Shown here piece by piece: positions 21,211-36,200 of a stretch of 64,000 nt of DNA (the stretch's first letter is position 1; each line of letters begins with the position of its first letter). The position numbers and the translations under genes are program-made. Where the stretch lies: the NCBI RefSeq assembly GCF_021462225.1, contig NC_061812.1:37931175-37995174 (forward strand). The letters run 5' to 3'. The notes under the pieces are model-generated. The model had not been told where the DNA came from, did no database searches, and saw only the letters and a list, made by a program, of their open reading frames with translations. Source of the DNA: Girardinichthys multiradiatus (Eukaryota > Chordata > Actinopteri > Cyprinodontiformes > Goodeidae).

Positions 21211-24200
21211 GTAAGACGGAGGTGTTTCTGTCCTGTTTATTTTACTGTACTTCGTACATAAAATACAGACAGCTGCATACCGTGAATCAGCAGCATACAG
21301 TAACTACTATTCAGTGTGACAGTCTTGAGGAGCAAACAGGTTTCAAAAATGTTCGCTCGCTCTTAATCGTGTAAAGCATACCTTTGTATCAGGAAAATGT
21401 GCTCGTTATGGATTTAAGACCGATTTGTTTTTGTGAAGATGAAAGCTGGGATGGATTATTTACCTCGTTAACTATTCAGTTCATTATATGGTGAGAATAA
21501 TGGAGTGAACATGTCACCGCAAGCTTTGCTGTACAAATTATGTGCAGTAAATTAACAGTTTTTTCTAATAGTACAATTGTAAGTTGCCCTGCTTGTGGTA
21601 TGCAAAAAAACAAACAAAAACATCTTAATAATGATTTCTTAAAAAAAAAAAAAATCTCTTTCTTTCAAGTGACAAAATCTTGAATTTATTTTTTTCAAGA
21701 AAAAAAAAAATCCAATGATGAGAAGTAATTGTTTTCCATCAAAAGTACCACTAGTGGTGTTACATTATCTTCTTTAATATTTCTCAAGGTCCGAGCATGT
21801 AGCATACTGTCTTTAACTCAGCCTACCTCACGTTTCCTGTAGCATTTACATATGTGGACCAAAAAATGGCCATACTAAGGCCTGGAGGTTTATTCTTCAA
21901 GTTTAGTTAAAGAAGCTTTTCTAAATGAGTCCTAAATGGAAGGAAACTTGATTTTTTTTTTTTTTTTTTAACTGAGGAGTTGTGGATGAGAGGTGGAAAT
22001 GTCTTTAAGAAACAAGTATATAAGTCCAGTTGCCTTCCTTTTACCAATTAAGATTGTTGTTTATGATGTTATGTAATATCCGAATTTTGTAAGGATAGTG
22101 GGTTCTAATTGTTTCGTTTTAAACTGTATTTCGGGTGATGTTTCCATGTTTCACTAAGCTAATTTTTAACATTTTCCTTGCATAATCTGAAAAATGAAGG
22201 GGCCAGTGCTGTATGATGATGTTGATTAATAAAGTGTTTAACACGTTTAGCGTTTGCCCCGGTGGGACAAAAAAAAAAAAAAAAAAACTGTTATAGGGGG
22301 TGCAGTTAAAAATATTTTATCTCAAAAGGTGAATGTCTCTGCAGGCAGGAGGCTGTGCTGGGATGTGTGTGGATCTGACCCTGTTCCCATTAGACACCAT
22401 TAAGACCCGGCTGCAGAGTCAGCAGGGCTTCCACAAAGCAGGAGGCTTAAGGGGCATCTACGCCGGGGTGCCATCTGCTGCTGTTGGATCCTTCCCCAAT
22501 GGTAAGAGATTCAACATGGTGGCCTCTTACTGCTTCACTTGCAAAGATCTGGAACCTAACTTTCCGCTCAGAAATCTGTTGTACAAAACGAAATGGTGGT
22601 GTAGATGTTGTGGTTTAGCATAATTCATCAGGGACTGTTATAGTACGTTTATAAATTAACATATTGTTGTATTAAAGTCCTTTTAATGGAATTTATGTGA
22701 GATTCTGACTGTTAGAGAATACATTAATATGAATGAAGAACTCTAAGCTATAATAACTCTTAACAAATTCTCCCCTTTTTGAGATAAAGTACTAAAACTC
22801 AGTCCAACCCAACTTTGCAAGATTCTGCTGTTTTTCATATGTAAAAAAAGCTTGGAAAACCATGTTTGATGCATGTTTGGTAATCCACTGCACAGTGTTG
22901 GTCTATCACATAAAAATAACCCAGAAATACGCTGAAGATTTTGGTTGGAGAACATGAAAAGGTTTAAGGGGGAAGGAATGGTCTATTGATCAAGTCTACT
23001 AACAGTGAAATCTGGCTATCTTTAAGCAAAGTAAGAGTGGATGTAAGCTTTAAGCCAGTGCTTTTAAGAAAGTAGAAATGTTCAAAACAAGTATTTTGCT
23101 TTTTATTTGAAGAAGCTAAAAGTTAATATCCTGTTTTACGTTCACTTCCATGCAGACTTTAGTTACATTAATAACTGCAAAACTCTTTCCAAGTAGCAAT
23201 ATATAAAGGATGCTTTTTTAGGTAGCTGTAAAGTGGGAGAAGCCGTGGTAATTGATGATCAATAAGCCATTCAGGCAAGAACTGAATAAATTCACTGTTT
23301 AATGAGTTGATATGATTAAGCTCTGGCCCTTTCCATAAGTTTTTCAGGCACAGACTGACAAGAAAAAGAGATATTAGAGTTTTGATTTTCTTTTACATCT
23401 ACAGGATGGATTTCTTTAACCAATGGGTCTTTGGAAGAATGAAAGTCGTTCCACACAAGACAGGATTCATTTTCTGGGCATTTAGATCTGTTGTATATGC
23501 AGAAACACGCATTCTCACAGCTCGCTGTCTCTCCACTGAGGGATATTAATTGCTGTATGCTGGTTGACTAATGGAGCCTAAATGACTGTGGTTCTGCTTG
23601 GTTTCAGCCGCTGCGTTCTTTGTCACCTACGAGTCCACCAAGTCCCTCCTCGGCGCAAGCACATTTGCAGCCTCACACGTAACGCCTGTCAGTCACATGC
23701 TGGCTGCCTCGCTGGGAGAAATAGTAAGTCTTGCCATCCCTTGTTCTCCTCTTGTTTTGTCTTCTCTGGTGTGGATTTGTCTCTGCCTGTGCTGTCTTCA
23801 AGTTGTTCTTTGAGAAGGTCAGCTGTTATTGCTGCTCCATCTTCTCTGCCCTTGCTGCTTTTTTCCCATCACTGTATATCCCAGATGAACACCATTGGCA
23901 TGCTTGCTAATGTTACTAATGTTACTGCAAGAGGGTCCAGTTAGAGAACAAAGAGAGGGTGGGGGAGTGGTTTTTATCTGTGGGTCTTTAGGGTCCAGCT
24001 GGGCAAGTTAAGGGGGCTTCCTCAGGACTGTTCCGGTGTCTTCCCCACCGGCTGGGTAAATAAGATCTCATCACCGCCTTTTGACTCATTTACTTTCCCA
24101 GAGAAGACACCCAGCCAATTTAGTCTGGGAAATTTAGGCTTGAAATCCACTGGGAGCGGTGCAATTTCCTCGGCACCATTCTCTCCCAGTTGCTTGAAGC

Positions 24201-27200
24201 GAGCCCCAGCGTTTGAGCCAAATGTGGGCCCCTGGTATTCAGATTGGCATGAAGGGGGGTATGGAGATGGGGGCTGTAACCCGGGCTGTTTCGGTCTTCA
24301 GTATTCATAGCTTTTGGATAGATATAATTTAGCCAAGTTTTGAATGTTCGTGACATGGTGTGATTTCCAATGGGGGGGATGTTCACTTTGTCTTTGAGAA
24401 CCAAGGTTTTAAAAAGCTGCAAGTTCAAACCCACTAAAAATGGCCCACAATGCCATGCATAAGCATAAGATCTATTAAGCCCGGCCAACACTAACAGGGA
24501 TAGTTTGCATGACTTCGATTTTAGGCTGAGCTTGCACCTCCAGTCCACATGCACACAGAGTTTTTGGTGACAAAAGCTCAGATTTTTAGAAATGCTTTTC
24601 AAAGTGAAATTGTTTTAAAAACCCGCCCTAGGGTGTAAAAGGGGGACTGGATATCCGCGTTGTTAAAAACATTGACATAGAGGGCCCACTTTGCAAATGC
24701 GGAATCTGTGGTACAAACCACAACAACAGTGAGTAGTTTTTATGAGTAATTCCCCACGTGTCTCGCTTTTTAATGACTCTGTTTCCATTAAACATTAAAT
24801 GTTAATGACTGAAATAAAAGGACATGCTTTGATCCTTTAGCCTGGTGCAGCTTTAGCTACCCTCAGATCCTCTCCTTTTGAATTTTCATATTGTCGAAGA
24901 TATGCCAGAGGAGACTTGGTATTGCAGTGTTTTTCATTGGAATCTAACAGACCGTGGAGAGGCCCATTTTTTTTCTGTTTCCGAGGGGGCCGCAGAAGAT
25001 TGCAAAATAAATGGTGCTTTATTAGGCTGTTAGGTGTGTCGAGTAAATTTTGCCCATCCCTCACCTATTGCTTCCCACTGCTGTTGAGATGACTGAAAAA
25101 CGTTTTATTTTTTTTTATATTACCACTTGAGAAAAAACAACTGCAATACCAAAGTTATTGTATAGAAAACTAAAGGAACCTCACCCATCACTCTTATTAA
25201 AAGAACCCAGTTTTAAAACTCCGTAGGCAAGCCAGTAGCAGCATACCCGACTGCAACCTGGCTACCTTAGCAGATCGCCCGAGCTAAAATTAGTTTGTGT
25301 TACGCTGTAAAGTACATAACATCAAAAGCTATGATGTTTTGAACAGTAAGCTTTTAAAAACTATGATGTATCAAGTATATTTATTAAAATCAAAACAACA
25401 AAAAATGCGATAGATAACGTTTTTAGATATGAACAACAATCTGTTTGTTTTGCTATTCATTAAATGCATCAAAAGTAAGAATTCACGCCATTCAGCTCTA
25501 TAAATGCACCGACCCGTTGGTTTCAGGAAGAATCTCCAGCAATACAGAATTGGTCCAAAAAGAAATCTGTGGATCGGACCAAACAGAAAACTAGAAATCG
25601 GTATCGGCCAGCAAAAGCCATTATATCAACAATCGATATGTTACATTATTTCTAAAACATTAGGAAGTTTTAAATAAAAGCAATTTGGTGAGGTTACACA
25701 TGTTTGTTTAAAATGTCTACATTGGTGCAGTGATTGTGAGAAACTGTGATATTTTCACTCAGGTTTATCATAGTGCGAGATACATACCTGTCCATGCCTA
25801 GTTTACAGGAGAATAACAAGCTACTGTCTGATTATAACTTCTTAGTTCTCATCCGGATCAGGTTTCAAGTGCTGCAGGAGTGGAAAAGTTAACAGCTGGT
25901 GAAACTTCCTAGCTTCTGCCCGGGTCATAGGTGAGATACATGTGAAAGGTGAGGCAGAGGTTGCCACTGCCTTTAACCTCAAGGTTGGATTTATTCACAT
26001 CAAAGGCATAAAGCAACAGAGCATGGGCGCTACCCCACTGAATTCTGGCAACTGACTTCGACTTGAGAGTCTAAGCTGCAGGCTTATCCATGAAAGGCTC
26101 AACCCCAGCATTGCCCCGAGTTCAATCAAAAGCCTTAACACCTGCACAGTGATGCAATATCTGGTATTTATTATTCTGCCTCTCCTCGGTCATTGGTAAA
26201 GAGTTTTAATCAGACGTTGTGTGTTTTGTTGTAGAAAAGTCTTGCAAAGTGGTAAAGCTATACTTGAAATAGACTGCCCAGGTCTAGTGCTTTAATGATT
26301 TGTAAAACAATTCAAATCCCGTTAATGACTGATGAGGAAGTTGTTATGTTTTGGTGTTTAAATGCTATGAGCTGCAGTCTAGATCTTTGAAAAACTTGTG
26401 TTTACTTTTTGTTCGTCCAGGTTTCTCCCACCATCATAGAACATTCATGTTAGGTTAATGGGTCGCTCTAATATTTCCCCATGTGTGAGTGTTGTCCTGA
26501 TGTGGCCTGTGATGAACTGGTGACCTGCCCAGGGTGTATCCTGGCTCTTGTCCTTTGCAGACGAGGCATAGGCTGGTATTGAAAGCTGACAAACGTATTC
26601 TTACTATTTATTACAGTCTGAATTTATTAGATTTAATAACAAGTTACAGCTGTTAACGGTTAAAATGTGCTTCGCTCATAGAAGACTGTAAATCTGCTGG
26701 TGTAAGTCATTGTACGATTAATGGGTACGGTTGCACCCCAACCCCCATTTACTGTAGTCTATATTAATATTTTTAAATCTTTATTTCAGGACAATTGAGC
26801 ATAAAATAAAAAATGGAAGGGGGTTGAGAAGAGCGCAAACCATCATTTTGAGCCAAGCAGTTGTACAAGGATTCTTTTAAAAGGATTTCAATGTTCCAAC
26901 GAGATTTCCTGCAGAACTTCTGCTTCACCCACCACTTCTGCCAAAAACCATCGCCAGGCAGACTAATAGAATCTCAGTCAAAATCTTTCATAAATTACTT
27001 TTCTGCTAATGTTTACTGATGCTTGTTAATCAGTCTATTGTCATGTCATCGAACGAAGCACGCAAAGCAGAATTAGCAACTATTTCCTTTAGCTTGCTTG
27101 GGTTATAATCCATGCTTTGTCACCCTGCTGTATTTGTCTTATCAGGTAGCACTTGTATGTAGAATAAACACTGGATAGCATCTTCAAAAACTCAGCCGAA

Positions 27201-30200
27201 AAAAACGTTTTCTGGAGTTTGTTTTCTCTGCTTCTTAAACTGATCTCATTTCATTAATATCCTTAATGCATGACTTCGAAACAAAGCGGAGCAGAAAGAA
27301 AGAAAGGATAGAGAAAGGATAGTCAGAAGTCATAGAAAGAAAGAAAGTGGTGGTGGTCGAGACAAGGAGAGAAAGTCCACCCCCCTCCTTCTCCTTCCTG
27401 AAGTGTCCTGGTGCTCGCACGGCTGCAGATGTGGGACGCTCCTATAAAGAATGTGTAAGCTGATGGTGTCTGTCAGGCTCTCGCAGGCTGTTATCTAGCC
27501 ATTAGATCAGATTTATCTTCATTCCCATTCGCTCGACGTCTGCCCTGAAAGCTCATTTGTCAAGGCCCGGCAGCGGGCTTTTCTCGCATCTGCAACCCCC
27601 TCCCTTTGCCGTCGCATGTCGGCAGGAGGATGTTCAGCAAAATACAGTGTGACATGACAAGATAGGGGACAGTGAAGAGGAGGAGGGAGCCTGAAAGAGG
27701 AGTTTTTTTTGTTGTTTTTTTTTAAGGGTGGGGGACAAAATGGCAACCACTTAACTTGGCACTGAGAAATAATCCATGCATCGCCTTTGAGCAGCTCCTC
27801 GCTCTGTGATTTATCGGCTGTTGTTTCAGAGTCGGGACTTGCAATGTCCTCGCATTATCCCTTTTTCTTCATAACCTCTTTTCTTCTCTTCTGGCCTTCT
27901 TTCGTCATTTTCCTTAGGTGCAGCAGTCGGTTTTTAGGGATCTTGTCAGGTTTGAAGGGTTAAACATGTGACTTGATGAGTTGGGAATTAATCTTTTAAT
28001 TACACCTTAATTGGAATAGTTCAAGCTCATCTCAGCTGCAGCTTGCTTGTGTTTCTGATGTGGAGCCAGATGGCAATCCTGATCCTGACTGACTGTGTCC
28101 TGATGCGTGCCAGTATTTAAAGAGGGACGGATCAAAGGAAGGAGGGGATGGAGAAATGCAATGATTCACTCTGTTGATGGATTCACTGGTTACGCTGATG
28201 ATGTGCTGGGAGACTGCTAATTTGCCTTTCCTCACCGAGGTGTGCAGATGATTGACAGACACCTGCTTAACTAGTTGTGTGCCAGCGCCGGTAATTAAAA
28301 ACTTTTCTTTGGATGAACGGCAACAGAGAAGATCAGACTTCTAGACGGCAATTCAACAGCTCAAAGATAAAGATGAATGGTGACAGGAGGTTGGCTAAGG
28401 AGGGCCAGAAATGCCAAAATGAATGAATAACTAAAAGCATTAACAAATAAAGTTATTATGGGAATTTTATTGTGCCAGTTTATGAAATACATACTTAAAT
28501 AATTAAATAACAAATTGGTGTATTAAAGCTTTAATACATCATATGTTAGAAGCATTTAGATTTTTTTTAGCATTTATTTCATTACTACATGGTTCCTGTG
28601 CTGTCCTGAGTGCCAATAGTGCCCCAATATAATAAAAGAATAACTACATTTTTTTTAAATAAAATTATTACAATAAAAAATAAAATTAACAATTAATGTT
28701 TAGATAAGTTTTGAAATATGTTATTAAAAATAATATTTGACTGGATTTTATTTAATAATATGTCGTAATTCCACTTTTTTCATCATTTCTCACTGCAGGA
28801 CATCATGAATGGGGTTTCCTCTGATCCATTCAATGTAATTCGTCTGCTGTTCACTTCCTGTGCAGCTTAACCGCTAAAAGTTTAGGGTCTGTTTTATTAA
28901 ATTAATTTATGTTGTTTACATAATAAATTTTTTATTGGTTTATTTTTTTTATTTAACAGTAGCATTTCATAGGTCTGCCTTGTAATGTGAAAAAATATAA
29001 ACTGTCACTAGGGCATCTGATTGGCTAACCAGATGCAGTCGCGCATCTGATTGGACAGATTGGTCCAGTCATGTTAAGTGAAGCAGTGTTAGCGTCCGCT
29101 TACTTTGATGGGAAGAGGTGTCAGATGACTTAAAATTATAAGGCGCTGCTTAATGGGACTGTGAAACAATTCAACAGTGGAAGACTTGTTTATGTATTTT
29201 GGAAATAAATTGCATGTATTTCTTAGTTTTGATTAAATGTTTATTAAATAATTTATCTTGTTTATAATTATAATTCTTCTATCTAATATTTTTAATCACT
29301 TTTAGCCCTCAATATTTAACAAACTGATGGTGGATTCATTATAAAACTGACAAATCAGTAGAAAATGTTGAAATGGAAACGAATCAAGACATACATGCCT
29401 AGCCTCATTTACCATTTGCATGAATAAAAAAAAAACTCTGCAAACTTGATCTTTTTTGCAGCCTCCTCCTCCCCACTGCCAGGAACAAATCACAGCCAAA
29501 TAAACAATATCTCTAATGCATTAGGAGTAATTTCTGCCTCATTCTTTCTTACCTACTCCAGAAACAGGAGAGACTCATATTTAATGTCCAAGTCCCTTGG
29601 ACAATTACATCAGTAATTACTTGTCATAGCCACTTTCTTTTTTGTGCACTGGCCTTATTATGTGGCGTCCCAGAGAATTGGTTTGGGGAACATGATGCAC
29701 AGTCTTTTACAGATGCTTACTTGACCGGAAAAAGGAGGCAAATGAAGACTTGGATTTATCCTACAGTGATGAGGAAGCCATGCAGGTGCACGTTTTGCCA
29801 CTTGGTGGCAGTGTTGCACCATGCTTAAGTTGCAGCGCTACCACATTAACTCATGAAAAATATTAATAGGAAACTGCACAGAACTTTTCATAGAGGCTCT
29901 TTCAGCTCTTGAATTAGCTTTTATAGAACAGACATGGAGGTTTATCTGCTGACTGTGTAGCGAATGGTACCACAGCCTTGGAGAAAAACGGATGCTTTTA
30001 AAGCCAGTACCACAGTGCCTTGCAAGAAGATTCATTTGCCTTTATTTTTTTATTTTTTACTTTTTTTTCACCCGCACACTTCAATGTATTTTATTGAGGT
30101 TTTATGTGATAGACATTTTCTTTTCTTTACAAATATAATTCTGAGCCTTTAGGATTTCTTCCAGTATTTAACTGTCTTCTTGTCAGTCTTCCACAAAGGG

Positions 30201-33200
30201 CAGCGTTGTGGAGTGCATAAGGTAAGGTAAGTTTATTTATATAGCGCTTTTCAGCAACGAGACACTCAAAGCGCTGTACATACAATTACAATACAATCAT
30301 AAAGAAAATAAACACAGATACAGACACAGAAAAATAAATCAAATGATAAAATCAAACAACAGAAGTAATTTAAAAAAGTAAAATAAAATAAAATAAAAAG
30401 AATAGAATGATGGACAAGAAAATTAAAGGAAAATTGGACTGAAAACGCAACTAATCATGCCTAAATGGCACAGTCAAAGGCCACTCTAAACAAATAAGTT
30501 TTTAATCTTGATTTAAAGTAACTTAGGGTTTCGGAGCTTTTACAGTTTTCTGGCAGTTTATTCCAGATTAGTGGAGCATAAGAACTAAAAGCTCCTTCTC
30601 CATGTTTGGTTCTGGTTCTGGGTATGCAGAGTAGATTTGAGCGAGATGACCTGAGAGGTCTGACAAGTCTGTAATGTATTTTGGTGCTAAACCATTCAGT
30701 GATTTATAGACTAACAGAAGTATTTTAAACTCTATTCTCTGAGCTACAGGGAGCCAGTGTAGGGACTTTAGAACCGGGTTGATGTGCTCCACTTTCTTAG
30801 TTCTAGTGATGATGCAGGCAGCAGCATTCTGGATCAACTACAGCTGTCTGATCGACTTTTTAGGCAGACCTGTGAAGACACCATTGCAGTATTTAATTCT
30901 ACTAAAGATGAACGCATGAATTAGTTTTTCAATGTGCTGCTGAGACATTAGTCCTTTAATCCTGGAGATGTTCTTTAGGTGATAGAAGGCCGACCTTGTT
31001 ACTGTCTTTATGTGCCTCTGAAGGTTCAGGTCTGAGTCCATCACTACACCCAGGTTTCGAGCCTGACTGGTGGTTTCTAGCTGTATTAACTGAAGCTGTG
31101 TGCTAACTTTTAAACGCTCTTCCTTTGGTCCAAAGATTATTACTTCAGTTTTGTTTTGATTCAGCTGAAGAAAATTTTGGCAGATCCATGCATTGATTTC
31201 TTCTAAGCATTTACCCAGCGCTCGAATGGGTTCATGGTCACCTGGTGACATCGTAACGTATAGCTGGGTGTCGTCTGCATAGTTATGATAACTTATGTTG
31301 TTGTTTATTAAAATCTGAGTTAGGGAGAGCATGTAGATATTGAATAGATATTGAAACTTATTGTGCTGACAACAGATTCTCCCGCATGAGCTGTGGATCC
31401 CTATAGCTACTCCAAAGTTGTCATGGACCTCTTGTTTAATTAAAGCTCTCTAGCAATCTTTTGGTAGGTTGCTGATGTTCCATACTTTTTCCATTTTTCA
31501 TTGAACAGAACTCCATGAGATGTTTAAAGCATGTTATTTTGTAACCCCCACCCCCCCTGTTTTGAACCTCTCCATAACCTTACCCTTGACCTTTGTGGTG
31601 TGTTAATCGGTCTTCCTGATGCTGATTGATTACTTATGTGCTATATGTTTAGGGCCGTTGCCCTGCCCATTTTCAATTGCAGCTTCAAACTGTTTTTTAT
31701 CCAGGATTGCTCTTTATTTAGCACATTCTATCTCCCTATCAACTATTCTCAGCTTCCCCTTAGCATAATGCTGCCACCACCATGTTCACCAGAGTTAATT
31801 TTCCACCACACAAACCATTTTTAATGAACCCCAATAGTTCAGAATATTGAGAATTAAATGTGCCCAGCTAAACGTGATTCACTGTTTATATATTTACATG
31901 TCCAGCTTTATGCTTCCTGTATCTAAGCCTGTGATTTGGATCTTAACATTCTCTCGTGTATCTCCATGTTCTTACTCCGAAGGTTCTTTGGTGGCATACT
32001 GAAGAAATGGCAAAAAATACAAATGCCTGTCTAAAATGATTCCTCCAACAGCTGTCAGGGTATCTTCCTCTCCCTCACGGCCAGAGAGCCTTATGTTTTG
32101 GTCTCAGTGCCACTAAATGAGAAGGAGCAACAGAGGGAAAGAGGATGCTTTTCATCCCTCCCTCCTTCCTTCCCTCCCTCCCTCCCTCCTCACCCGACTT
32201 CATTGTGGCGAGGGTGGCACCAGCCGACGTTCATCTGCGCCACTCTGGGGTCTCTGGGGGGGGCAGGGCAGCTCCACCAGTCGCTCCATAAGATTGCTCG
32301 CTGTTAGCTGGTGTTTCCACTCCAATGCAGGATAAATGGGAAATCAAATCGCCAGGTGGGCAGCTGCACCCGCCTGTCCGCCTTTAGGAGGCATTAATAT
32401 TCATGTCTATCTTCACTAGCTGTTGGCAGTCCATATTTTTGTTGACATATGGTGGATGGGTTGGAACTTGAGCAGAGCGTGCGGTTGCTGAGGTGCGAGC
32501 GCGTGTCTGAATCCATCAGTGTGTTTGACAGGAGCATGTTCTTTGGACACAGATACACGGCCGGGCCTGATGACCTTCTGCAGACGCTCCAGCCGCCGCA
32601 CCTGCATAGTGTCGCCTGTTTGTAGCCGTTTGTTAACCGGCCAAGTTGCACTCTAACTAAAGCAGTCGTTAGTCTGGCACCTACATGTGAACGCTCTGCT
32701 TGTGCCGTATTATGGTCAATCCCATGTAATAAAAGCTCTCAGCGTTTTATCATGTACCGAAAGGTTAAAAAAAAACATCGCCTTCCACATTTATTGGCAT
32801 CCCTGGTAATAATGTGTAAAAGAAACCTTAAAATAAATGTATTTTCTTGCTATAAGCAAAATCGTACACTGAAATATTTAGGAAAAAATCCAATGTTTAA
32901 TTTGAGCACATTTATTTAGTGGGGAACAGCTCCCTCAATAGCAGTAGGATAGCACTTAATCTTCTCCTATAACATTGCAAAGACTGGAGCATACAGATCT
33001 CTGGGTCCTCTCTTATGATCTCTTCCTTTTAGCTCAGCCCACAGGTTTTTCATGGGATTTTGGATATGGCCATGGAAGAAGGTCTTTTTTTTATTCTGTG
33101 ATCCATTTTTGTATTGATTTAGCCATACAATTTGGATCATTATCCTGCCGGATTCAGTTTTATTGCAGAGTCCACCAGGTTTGAGCACAATTTTATTTCA

Positions 33201-36200
33201 ATTTTATCACAATTTTAATTCTAGAATTGCGCCGCTCAAGGTGGGAGCATGTTGGAGTAGCTCTGTTACTTTTGATTCTGATTTATTCTTTTTTGGAAAC
33301 TATTCCTCTTGTGGTGGATACAGTTGATTTTTTTTGGATGACTGTCCACTCCAGTGTCGGATGCTGTGCAGCTTGGAGGATTTTTCTTAATACTTTCTAT
33401 TTTTGGACATTTGTTATGATGCATTGCCATGGCAACGGAGTTGTTTCTTACAACCGGGAGCAGCTGATTAATATTTCAAAAGCTCAAATAATACTTCAGC
33501 TACAACCCCAAATCCCTGATGAGTTGAAAAGGAGACGCCGTGGATGCAGAGCAGGAGCTAAGAGAAGAGAGAGAAGGAGGAAGTTCAAACCATCTCTTCC
33601 GTCGATTTTGATGGGCAATGTGAGATCGTTGGGAAACAAGTTGGATGAACTCCAAGCCCTACAAAGGACCCAGCCAGAGTACCGGGCATGCAGTATCATG
33701 TGTTTTACTGAGACATGGCTGCAGGATCATATCCCCGACTCCGGCGTCTCTCTGCCGGGCTTTTTAACCATACGAGCAGACAGAGATTTAAAGAGGAGCG
33801 GCAAATGTAAAGGAGGTGGAATGGCAGTACTTGTGAACAACAGATGGTGTAATCCAGGACATGTTACTGTGAAGTGTCATCTCTGCAGTCCAGATATTGA
33901 ACTGTTGGCAGTAAATCTTCGTCCATATTATTTACCCAGAGAGTTCACCAGTGTTATTTTGGCGACAGTTTACGTTCCACCTTCTGCTGTTGCTGACACT
34001 GCATGTGATCCCATCAGCTCAGTTGTTGCTAAGCTACAGACACAAAACCCCAATGCTTTTGTGGCAATTTCTGGAGATAACCATGCTTCACTCTCTGCTA
34101 CACTTCCAATGTTTCAACAATTTGTCAGCTGCTCTACCAGAGAAAACAAAACATTGGATTTGTTTTATGCAAATGTCAAGGACTCATACATCTCTACAGC
34201 AAGACCTCCTCTAGGCAAATCAGATCACAATCTTGTTTTTCTCTGCTCGAAATATAAGCCCCTTGTTCAGAGGCAACCTGTAATAAAGAGGACTGTGAGA
34301 AAATGATCACAGGAAGCTGAAGAAGCTCTGCAAGGTTGCTTTGAGGCTACAGATTGGGACGCACTGTGCCAGCCACATGGAGAGGACATCAATGCCATGA
34401 CTGAGTGTGTAACCGACTATATAAACTTCTGTGTGGATAACATCATCCCCACCAGAACTGTGAGATGCTTCCCCAATAACAAACCTTGGATCACCAATGA
34501 CCTGAAGGACCTGCTTAACAAGAAAAAAAGAGCCTTCAGAGAGGGAGACAGAGAATTATTGAGGATTATACAGAAGCAACTTAAAGTCAAGATAAGAGAC
34601 AGCAAGGAAGTGTACAAGAAGAAGCTGGAGAGCAAGCTCCAGCAAAACAATATCAGAGATGTGTGGACAGGGATGAAGAAGATCACAGGCTTCAAGCAGA
34701 AGGATGATCAGACCAATGGAGGTCTGGACAGAGCCAATGAACTGAACACATTCTTCAATAGGTTCAGTTCAGAAACAAGCTTCGCATCCTCCTCTCCTGC
34801 TCACAGCCAAACAGACATTCCATCTTCCTTTGACCCACAGGACCCACAGCTGTCCAGTAACACCTCACATTTTTTTATCTTCCACCTCAGCCCTAGACCC
34901 TTCTGCTTCTACATGTTTGCCTTCAACCATATCAGAAGATGCTGATGCTTCCTTTGCTTCCCCCTTCCACCTGTGTGTCTCAAGAAGTAAGGTGAAGAGA
35001 CAACTGGAGAGACTGAATAGGAATAAGGCTGGAGGTCCAGATCATGTCAGCCCTAGAGTCCTGAAGGTCTGTGCAGAGCAGCTCTGTGGGATTCTGCAGC
35101 ACCTCTTCAACCTTAGCCTGGCCCAGAAGAAGGTTCCGGTGTTGTGGAAGACCTCCTGTCTTATTCCGGTACCAAAGAAAACTCACCCATCAGTTCTCAA
35201 TGACTATAGACCTGTTGCCCTGACATCTCACATCATGAAGGTCCTAGAGAGACTCCTGTTGGCCCACCTGAGTAAGCAAACAGTAAACCATCAGGACCCC
35301 CTTCAGTTTCTTATTGCTGTGGAGTTGGAGTTGAAGATGCCATCATACACCTGCTTCAACAAACCCATTGTCATCTGGACAAAGCCAGTAGCACTGTGAG
35401 GATCATGTTCTTTGATTTCTCCAGTGCATTTAATACAATCCAACCCGATTTGCTTTGTCAGAAACTCCAGAAGACTCAGGTGGAGGCCTCAACAACCTCC
35501 TGGATCAAAGACTACCTGACAAACAGACCACAGTTTGTGAGACTGAAGGGTTGTGAGTCTAACCAGGTAGTCAGCAGCACAGGAGCACCACAGGGGACTG
35601 TACTCTCACCATTCATTTTCACTCTGTACACCTCAGACTTCCAGTACAAGACAGACTCCTGTCATCTGCAGAAATACTCGGATGATTCTGCAGTCGTGGG
35701 GTGGATCAGAGATGGACAAGAAGCTGAGTACAGGAAGGTGGTGGCCCGCTTTGTGGCATGGTGTGGAAACAATCATCTCATCTTGAACGTGACTAAAACA
35801 AAGGAGATGATTGTAGATTTTAAGAGAAACAGGAATAAGTCAAAAACTATTTCTATCATGGGAAAAGAAGTGGAGGTGGTGGAGGAGTATAAATACCTCG
35901 GTGTTCACCTGGACAACAGACTAGAGTAGAGCTGCAACTGTGAAGCCATCTACAAGAAGGGATAGAGCAGACTGTACTTCTTGAGGAAGCTTAGGTCCTT
36001 TGGTGTTTGCAGCAAGATGCTGCATATCTTCTATAAGTCTGTTGTGGAGAGTGTGATCTCTTCTGCCATCATCTGCTGGGGAAGCAGCATCAGAACCAGG
36101 GACTTAAAAAAGCTCAACAAGCTGATACAAAAGGCTGGTTCTGTTCTGGGGACTCCTCTGGAACCTCTGGAGATCATTGTGGAAAGACGGATTCTTCATA

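Larger units (their letters stand above)
23724..30008. other. First part of slc25a26 intron 3, no gene recognised
   Basis: Besides the two weak repeats listed separately, I see no protein-coding or RNA gene. A polypurine stretch rich in gaaagaaagaaag lies at 27290-27350. A 160-codon frame at 24120-24602 (minus) has no recognisable domain. Direct and inverted copies of gcatctgattgg with CCAAT-like cores occur at about 29004-29055. Confidence 0.4.
30011..31880 (-). mobile_element. Fossil Tc1-like element split by an L2 insertion
   Basis: The left end (about 30011, cagtgccttgcaagaag) and the arm with gaggttttatgtgatagaca match a very common fish Tc1 family. The text from tctcccgcatgagctgtgga to accaccatgttcaccagagt (31375-31800) is the reverse strand of its transposase gene. 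The two halves are separated by the L2 fragment at about 30217-31350. The right inverted repeat is not recognisable. Confidence 0.7.

Noticed and set aside
22333..22344. An ATG in frame with slc25a26 exon 2, giving an alternative start.
   Set aside because: It lies before a good acceptor (tctctgcag), and the exon 1 start with the expected N-terminus is present upstream. It would be intronic.
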